Source of the DNA: Clostridia bacterium
Lineage (GTDB): Bacteria; Bacillota; Clostridia; Peptostreptococcales; Acidaminobacteraceae
NCBI GenBank assembly: GCA_016937975.1
Contig: JAFGVN010000054.1
Coordinates: 1-35,330, forward strand
Length of the DNA stretch: 35,330 nucleotides
Direction: 5' to 3'
In this document: one piece after another, positions 30,897 through 35,330 of the stretch
Position numbering within the stretch: position 1 is the first letter of the stretch
How the letters are laid out: every line of letters starts with the position of its first letter
Position numbers and translations under genes: made by a program
The notes under the pieces: generated by a model
What the model was told of the DNA's origin: nothing
The model's database searches: none
The model's input: only the letters and a program-made list of their open reading frames with translations

Positions 30897-32351
30897 ATGA
30901 ATATTATTTTAGATCGTACTTTAGATACACCACTCTATATACAAATAGCTGATCAAATAAAATTGATGATTCATGAAGACTTTTTGCATATTGATGATAA
31001 ATTACCACCTATAAGGAAATTGTCTGAAGAATTATCTGTAAACAATGTGACGATTGTTAAAGCCTATCAAATGTTATCAGATGAAGGTGTCACTTATAAA
31101 GTAAGAGGCAGCGGCTCCTATATTGCACCAAAACCTGAAGAGCTTATGGCAGAGATTTCTGAATTCGACAATGCTGAAAATCATAGCTACAATTTAAGAA
31201 GTACTCAATATGATATGCCTGAAGATACTATTAATTTTGCAACAGCAACACCTAAGGCAAACTTATTTCCTGTAACTGATTTCAAAAAAGCCATTAATCA
31301 AGTTTTAGATCGAGATTTGGGAGAAGCCTTTGGTTACCAAGAAGCAAAAGGGTATTCGTCATTAAGAGCATCTATTTGTGATTACATGGAGTCTTTTTCA
31401 GTTAGGGCATTACCTGAGGATGTGCAGATCATATCAGGTGCTCAACAGGGACTCGATATTATCGCGAAAGCCTTACTTAATTATAATGATGCAGTGATTG
31501 TAGAAGCCCCTACATATTCTGGTGCTATTGCAACCTTTCGCTCGAGAGGTGTAAGAATTGTACAAGTTCCAATGCTCATTGACGGGGTAAATGTAAAAAA
31601 ACTTGAAGAACTTATAAAACGTTACAAGCCTAAACTGATGTTTACGATGACTCATTGCCAAAATCCTACAGGATATTCCTATAGCAATAAAAAGAAGGAA
31701 ACTCTATTAAAATTGGCTGAGACCTATAACATGTACATCTTAGAAGATGATTATGTCGGTGAATTACTTTATACCAAACAAATTCAGCCTCTTAAGGCTA
31801 TTGATTTAAATGATCGAGTCATTTATCTCAAATCCTTTTCAAAGATATTAATGCCTGGTTTAAGATTAGGATTTATGATTGTGCCAAAAGCTCTAAATCA
31901 AAGTGTAATGAATGCAAAAGAAGCTACTGATATCTCAACTTCTGGGCTAATTCAAAAGGCTTTTGATGTCTATTTAAGAAAGGGCCATTGGCATAAACAA
32001 CTGACTTATATGAAAAAAATTTATTTTAGTCGTTATCAATTGATGCTGAAAATGTTAGATCAACATTTACCGAGAGGTGTTAATTATTATGTGCCAAAAG
32101 GAGGAATTCTCTTTTGGATTGAACTGCCAAAAAACAGAGACAGTAGGGATTTTTACGAGTATGTTGGGCAGAAGAAAATTGCCATTGTTCCTGGTGATTT
32201 GTTTTATTATTCAAATGTAAAGTCCAATGCCTTTCGATTGAGTATAGCAGCGGTTACAGAAGGAGAAATAGAAACAGGTATAGAAGCTTTAGGAGATTAT
32301 TTAAGAACCTATTTATCTGAGAAAAAGCAAAATATTCTGCCTATCCTATAG
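30897..32351 (+). CDS. MocR family regulator (GntR wHTH fused to aminotransferase domain)
   Basis: This 484-residue protein has a GntR-type winged helix (about 10-80: PLYIQIADQIKLMI through RGSGSYIAPKP) joined to a fold-type I aminotransferase domain (about 115-480). SGAQQGLDIIA, APTYSGAI, FTMTHCQNPTGYSYS, LEDDYVGELLY and KSFSKILMPGLRLGF are visible, with the PLP lysine in SFSK near 315. MocR proteins use bound PLP or PLP-amino-acid adducts as signals. PdxR types control pdxST; others control GABA, taurine or efflux genes. With no adjacent target gene, it could act on the pdxST unit 10 kb away, but this is only an idea. AAAGGAGA precedes the chosen ATG. Confidence 0.92.
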   Translation: MNIILDRTLDTPLYIQIADQIKLMIHEDFLHIDDKLPPIRKLSEELSVNNVTIVKAYQMLSDEGVTYKVRGSGSYIAPKPEELMAEISEFDNAENHSYNLRSTQYDMPEDTINFATATPKANLFPVTDFKKAINQVLDRDLGEAFGYQEAKGYSSLRASICDYMESFSVRALPEDVQIISGAQQGLDIIAKALLNYNDAVIVEAPTYSGAIATFRSRGVRIVQVPMLIDGVNVKKLEELIKRYKPKLMFTMTHCQNPTGYSYSNKKKETLLKLAETYNMYILEDDYVGELLYTKQIQPLKAIDLNDRVIYLKSFSKILMPGLRLGFMIVPKALNQSVMNAKEATDISTSGLIQKAFDVYLRKGHWHKQLTYMKKIYFSRYQLMLKMLDQHLPRGVNYYVPKGGILFWIELPKNRDSRDFYEYVGQKKIAIVPGDLFYYSNVKSNAFRLSIAAVTEGEIETGIEALGDYLRTYLSEKKQNILPIL

Positions 32352-32651
32352 TATGAACTCATTTATAAAATATTTTTACGAAGATAAAGATATATTGGAG
32401 TCGATTGAATGCATCAATCGGCTTTTCTATTGTTATACTTTTTAAGTGCTTTTAACGATAAAATTTAGAGTTGTCAAAATTTTTAATCTAATTTTAAGAA
32501 TTGAATTTTGTGTATTATAAATGTTGGAAAAAGGGTATTTTGAAATGTGAACAAGTTACTTTTTGTCTCTGTAAAACGGTAAAAATTTGTGGATATAATT
32601 TTTTCTTAAAATATAGTGATATAATAAAAGAGGTGAATGAAAGGAGAATAT
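32352..32651 (+). other. Intergenic region before the TldD-like gene
   Basis: About 300 bases. A terminator occupies 32399-32428. The rest is very AT-rich with TATAAT at 32594-32599 and again at 32620-32625, neither with a convincing -35, and AAGGAG at 32641-32646 before the next start. No further gene or structured element was seen. Confidence 0.6.
32399..32428 (+). terminator. Rho-independent terminator of the MocR-type gene
   Basis: AGTCGATTG (32399-32407) pairs with CAATCGGCT (32415-32423, one wobble) around AATGCAT, then TTTCT. Confidence 0.8.
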
Positions 32652-33986
32652 ATGTACAAATTTCATGATGGATTATATACGGATGTTCGTATAGAAAATG
32701 TATTTGAAACACATTTGAATTATAGGAATGGTATCCTAAATCAACAAAAGGAAAGAAAAAATAAAGGCGCATTTATAAGGGTATTTGATGGAAAACGGTG
32801 GTATTATTCGTCTACGACTGAGATTGATAATATCCAAGGTGAGATTGATGCACTGTCCAAGATGGCAACGCCAGATCATATGATTGGAGAAAATCCAATT
32901 GTAAAAAACTTTGAAGTTCACAAAGAGAGCAGTGTTTTATTTGAGGATACTTCAGTTGAAAAGGTTTCAATCCAGGATAAAAAAGAATTATTGGAATCTT
33001 TTTTTCCAATTTTTAACCACGATGCTGTTGTTTTTAAACGCTATGTGTATGTAGATAAAAGAGTAGTTAAATCTTTTTATTCTTCAAAAGGGGCGGAACT
33101 AGTCTTTGATAATCAGTCTGTTGGTGTTGGTATTGGATGTGAAATTGTTATAGGAGACGAGAAAGGTTCAGCCAATTTTAGTGAAGCCTTCACTACTTTT
33201 GAACCTTTGAAGAAAGTTCATGACAATTTTAAAAAAGACATAGAAAAGCAAATTGACTTTGTAAAACATGCTGTAAATGTTGAAGCTGGAGATTACACTG
33301 TTGTATTGTCTCCCTTGGCTACTGGAATATTTACCCATGAAAGTTTTGGACATAAAAGTGAATCAGACTTTATGGTAGGAGATGAAGCCATGGCAAAGGA
33401 ATGGTCCCTTGGCAAGAAAGTAGCATCAGATTGTGTAACGATCATTGACGATGGCAATGAACAAGGAAGTGGTTTTGTTCAATTTGACGATGAAGGTACA
33501 AAAGCTAAAAAAACTCAGATTATTACACAAGGTATTTTAACAGGTAGATTACATTCTGCGGCTACTGCTACGGCATTGAATGAAGGATTGACGTCTAATG
33601 CACGGGCAATGAATTTTGAGTTTGAACCTATTGTAAGAATGACAACAACTTATATAGAAAAGGGTAAACGCAAGAAAGATGATATTGTTGCTGAAATAGA
33701 AAATGGTATTTTCATAGATACGATACGACATGGATCAGGAATGTCTACATTTACACTTGCTCCAAATCGTGCGTATAAAATTGAGAAGGGTAAAATTACT
33801 CAACCCGTTAAGGTGTCTGTTGTTACGGGGAATGTATTTTCAACATTAGATGAAATTGATGCAGTCAGTGAAGAGTTTGACTTACATAGTTTTGTTGGTG
33901 GTGGATGCGGTAAAATGGAACAATTCCCATTACCAGTAGGTTTTGGTGGACCATTTATTCGAGTTAAGAAGTTGAAAGTACAATAG
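32652..33986 (+). CDS. tldD: TldD-family metallopeptidase subunit
   Basis: This 444-residue protein carries the TldD zinc-peptidase motif HESFGH (His229, Glu230, His234) with the following KSESDF; other family segments include LSPLATGIFTHE, GSGFVQFDDEGT, GRLHSAATATALNEG, GSGMSTFTLAPNRAYKIEKG and FVGGGCGKMEQ near the end. TldD acts with TldE as a cytoplasmic protease that trims peptides, known from microcin B17 maturation and CcdA turnover. It starts at ATG 32652, five bases after AAGGAG; an earlier ATG at 32637 overlaps a second GAGGTG too closely. The partner gene follows 8 bases later. Confidence 0.92.
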   Translation: MYKFHDGLYTDVRIENVFETHLNYRNGILNQQKERKNKGAFIRVFDGKRWYYSSTTEIDNIQGEIDALSKMATPDHMIGENPIVKNFEVHKESSVLFEDTSVEKVSIQDKKELLESFFPIFNHDAVVFKRYVYVDKRVVKSFYSSKGAELVFDNQSVGVGIGCEIVIGDEKGSANFSEAFTTFEPLKKVHDNFKKDIEKQIDFVKHAVNVEAGDYTVVLSPLATGIFTHESFGHKSESDFMVGDEAMAKEWSLGKKVASDCVTIIDDGNEQGSGFVQFDDEGTKAKKTQIITQGILTGRLHSAATATALNEGLTSNARAMNFEFEPIVRMTTTYIEKGKRKKDDIVAEIENGIFIDTIRHGSGMSTFTLAPNRAYKIEKGKITQPVKVSVVTGNVFSTLDEIDAVSEEFDLHSFVGGGCGKMEQFPLPVGFGGPFIRVKKLKVQ

Positions 33987-33994
33987 GAGGCCCC

Positions 33995-35212
33995 ATGAAA
34001 CAAATATATAAAATTCATAATAACGAAACCACTGTAAGGGTTTTAAATTCAGAAGTCTCAGCTGTTAGAAAAAAAGATATTGTAAAAAAAGCAGTTCGAG
34101 TGATAGAAGATGGATACATTGGCATTTCAGGTGGTTTAGGTGATATTGACGAATCAAAGCTTGAAATGGAAGCTAGAGAAAACTTGAGCATTGGTATTCC
34201 TTATCCATATAAAATGGAAGAAGTCCAAATGAAAGAAGTAAATATCAACGAATGCACATTGGATCATCATAGTTTAATGTCAACAGTAGAAGACATTATG
34301 GCATTTCTAAGAAAAGATTATCCAGAATTTGATTTTTCTGAAGTTGCTACATTGGTGGAAACAGAAGTTCATTTTAAAGATGATCGTGGAACAAATCTAA
34401 AATATGCTGATAAACATGTAAATCTAGGTTTTCTTATGAAAGAGAAGGCTTTGGCAAATTTATTTGATGGCTTTATCGGTTACGGTGGAAGAAAATACGA
34501 CCACAATCGATTTATTGAAACCTCACGTATGTTTTTAGATGGCTACAAAACTAAACTTGAAATGCCTGAAGAAGATGAACTACCAATTCTGATTGTCGAT
34601 GACAGTATTTTTCATGGAAGATTGATGAAGGATTTAAATGGGGAACGTTATGGTAATGGTTCTTCACTTGTGGCTAATAAAGTTAATGAAAAGATTTTCA
34701 ACGAAAAGATCAATATCGTTCAAGATTTTAATCCATTAACAGCACATAGACCTTTCTTTGATATGGAAGGTGTTGTTAATAAGAATTATGAATATACTTT
34801 GGTGGAAAATGGTGTCCTGAAAGCTTGCTATACAGATAAAAAAAATGCCAGTGAGTATGACTTATTGGAAACTGGTTCAGCTTCTGGAGAATATGATGAT
34901 ATACCTGCGCTTCAAATGACTCATTTGACTTTAAAAACGGATAGTAAAAATCTTGAAGAAACTGTAAAAAAGGGAATCATAATTGTCATTGCTGCTGGTG
35001 GCGACTATACTTCTGATGGTTCTTATGCAACACCTGTACAAAAGGCATTTTTATATGAAGATGGAAAAATAAAAGGTGTTTTACCGGAGTTTCAATTGAG
35101 ATCACATCTTTTTAAAATGCTAGGTGATGATTATATTGGTACTTTTGATAGTCCATTTTACTTAGGAGACCATGAAAAAGTTACAGTTACAAAAATGAAA
35201 ATTGATAAATAG
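33995..35212 (+). CDS. TldE/PmbA-like partner of TldD
   Basis: This 405-residue protein belongs to the TldD/PmbA superfamily but lacks the HExxxH motif, as TldE partners do. It shares the beta-rich plan: ETEVHFKDDRGTNLKYADKH near 128-147, GRLMKDLNGERYGNG, PFFDMEGVVNKNYEYTLVENG, SGEYDDIPALQM and IIVIAAGGDYTSDGSYATPV. TldE and TldD form a heterodimer with one active site. AGGAGG lies 4 bases before the ATG. Close spacing to tldD supports one transcript and complex. No peptide substrate gene (RiPP or toxin-antitoxin) is visible in the window. Confidence 0.85.
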   Translation: MKQIYKIHNNETTVRVLNSEVSAVRKKDIVKKAVRVIEDGYIGISGGLGDIDESKLEMEARENLSIGIPYPYKMEEVQMKEVNINECTLDHHSLMSTVEDIMAFLRKDYPEFDFSEVATLVETEVHFKDDRGTNLKYADKHVNLGFLMKEKALANLFDGFIGYGGRKYDHNRFIETSRMFLDGYKTKLEMPEEDELPILIVDDSIFHGRLMKDLNGERYGNGSSLVANKVNEKIFNEKINIVQDFNPLTAHRPFFDMEGVVNKNYEYTLVENGVLKACYTDKKNASEYDLLETGSASGEYDDIPALQMTHLTLKTDSKNLEETVKKGIIIVIAAGGDYTSDGSYATPVQKAFLYEDGKIKGVLPEFQLRSHLFKMLGDDYIGTFDSPFYLGDHEKVTVTKMKIDK

Positions 35213-35250
35213 TGCTCGCACACTCGTTACTTTAGTTGTGAGATAGAGCA
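35213..35250 (+). terminator. Possible hairpin after the TldE-like gene
   Basis: TGCTC (35213-35217) pairs with GAGCA (35246-35250), with an inner CACA/TGTG helix. The tail is not T-rich, so a terminator role is uncertain. Confidence 0.4.
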
Positions 35251-35291
35251 TAAAATTTAGGCAGTATTAGGTAATTTAATCTGTAAATTGA

Positions 35292-35330
35292 GGGAATATT
35301 CCCTATAGCATATATCGAACATTAGTTCGA
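35292..35330. repeat. Two palindromes at the window edge
   Basis: GGGAATATTCCC (35292-35303) and TCGAACATTAGTTCGA (35315-35330) are perfect inverted repeats. They may belong to the control region of a gene beyond the window; the second could extend past the edge. Confidence 0.4.

Noticed and set aside
1-35330. CRISPR arrays, tRNA or rRNA genes, insertion sequences, prophage
   Set aside because: None seen: no regularly spaced direct repeats, no cloverleaf, transposase or integrase, and no phage structural gene.

Overview
The window is AT-rich, densely coded DNA of low-GC Bacillota (Firmicutes) type. The signs are strong AGGAGG-like ribosome sites, frequent TTG/GTG starts, U-tailed hairpin terminators, TGG-coded tryptophan (so not a Mollicutes code), and families typical of anaerobic Clostridia-like bacteria: a C_GCAxxG_C_C protein, pdxST, a BadF-type amino-sugar kinase and a MocR regulator. 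Genus cannot be fixed from sequence alone. No tRNA, rRNA, CRISPR array, transposase or phage gene was seen; this is chromosomal backbone with a few accessory modules.

Layout. 1-5000: a small DUF2087 protein, a reverse-strand glycogen debranching enzyme under a promoter covered by a LacI-type palindrome, then a lipid-kinase-family gene and a leucine-rich-repeat lipoprotein. 4944-8960: an amino-sugar operon (ROK repressor, BadF-type kinase, nagA, nagB) with a ROK-type operator over the promoter and ribosome site; together these would turn N-acetylglucosamine into fructose-6-phosphate. 8992-10354: a reverse XRE regulator and hpt. 10387-14417: lipoprotein, Ser/Thr kinase with zinc ribbon, TerY-like vWA protein and PP2C phosphatase, forming a TerY-P signalling triad with an added unknown lipoprotein. 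14434-16424: PHP phosphatase, reverse HAD phosphatase and a small membrane protein.

16425-20606: a 413-base leader holding a long-range inverted repeat, a possible 22-codon peptide and a strong terminator, then an ABC exporter, response regulator and histidine kinase in overlapping frames. 20639-22185: pdxS-pdxT (PLP synthesis). 22226-23541: a compact hairpin leader followed by guanine deaminase. 23647-25366: C_GCAxxG_C_C protein and an S41 peptidase. 25413-27247 (reverse): hisA followed by a membrane-anchored PilZ protein. 27268-30525: short SSB, an unrecognised protein, RluA-type pseudouridine synthase and a NdpA-type nucleoid protein. 30550-30761: 6S RNA, recognisable from its conserved closing stem. 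30844-32428: MocR-type regulator. 32652-35212: TldD/TldE-like pair.

The parts most deserving follow-up are the kinase/vWA/PP2C operon with its lipoprotein, the leader before the ABC exporter, the small RNA-like leader before guanine deaminase, and the PilZ protein with three membrane helices. Assignments rest on motifs read by eye; no database search was possible.
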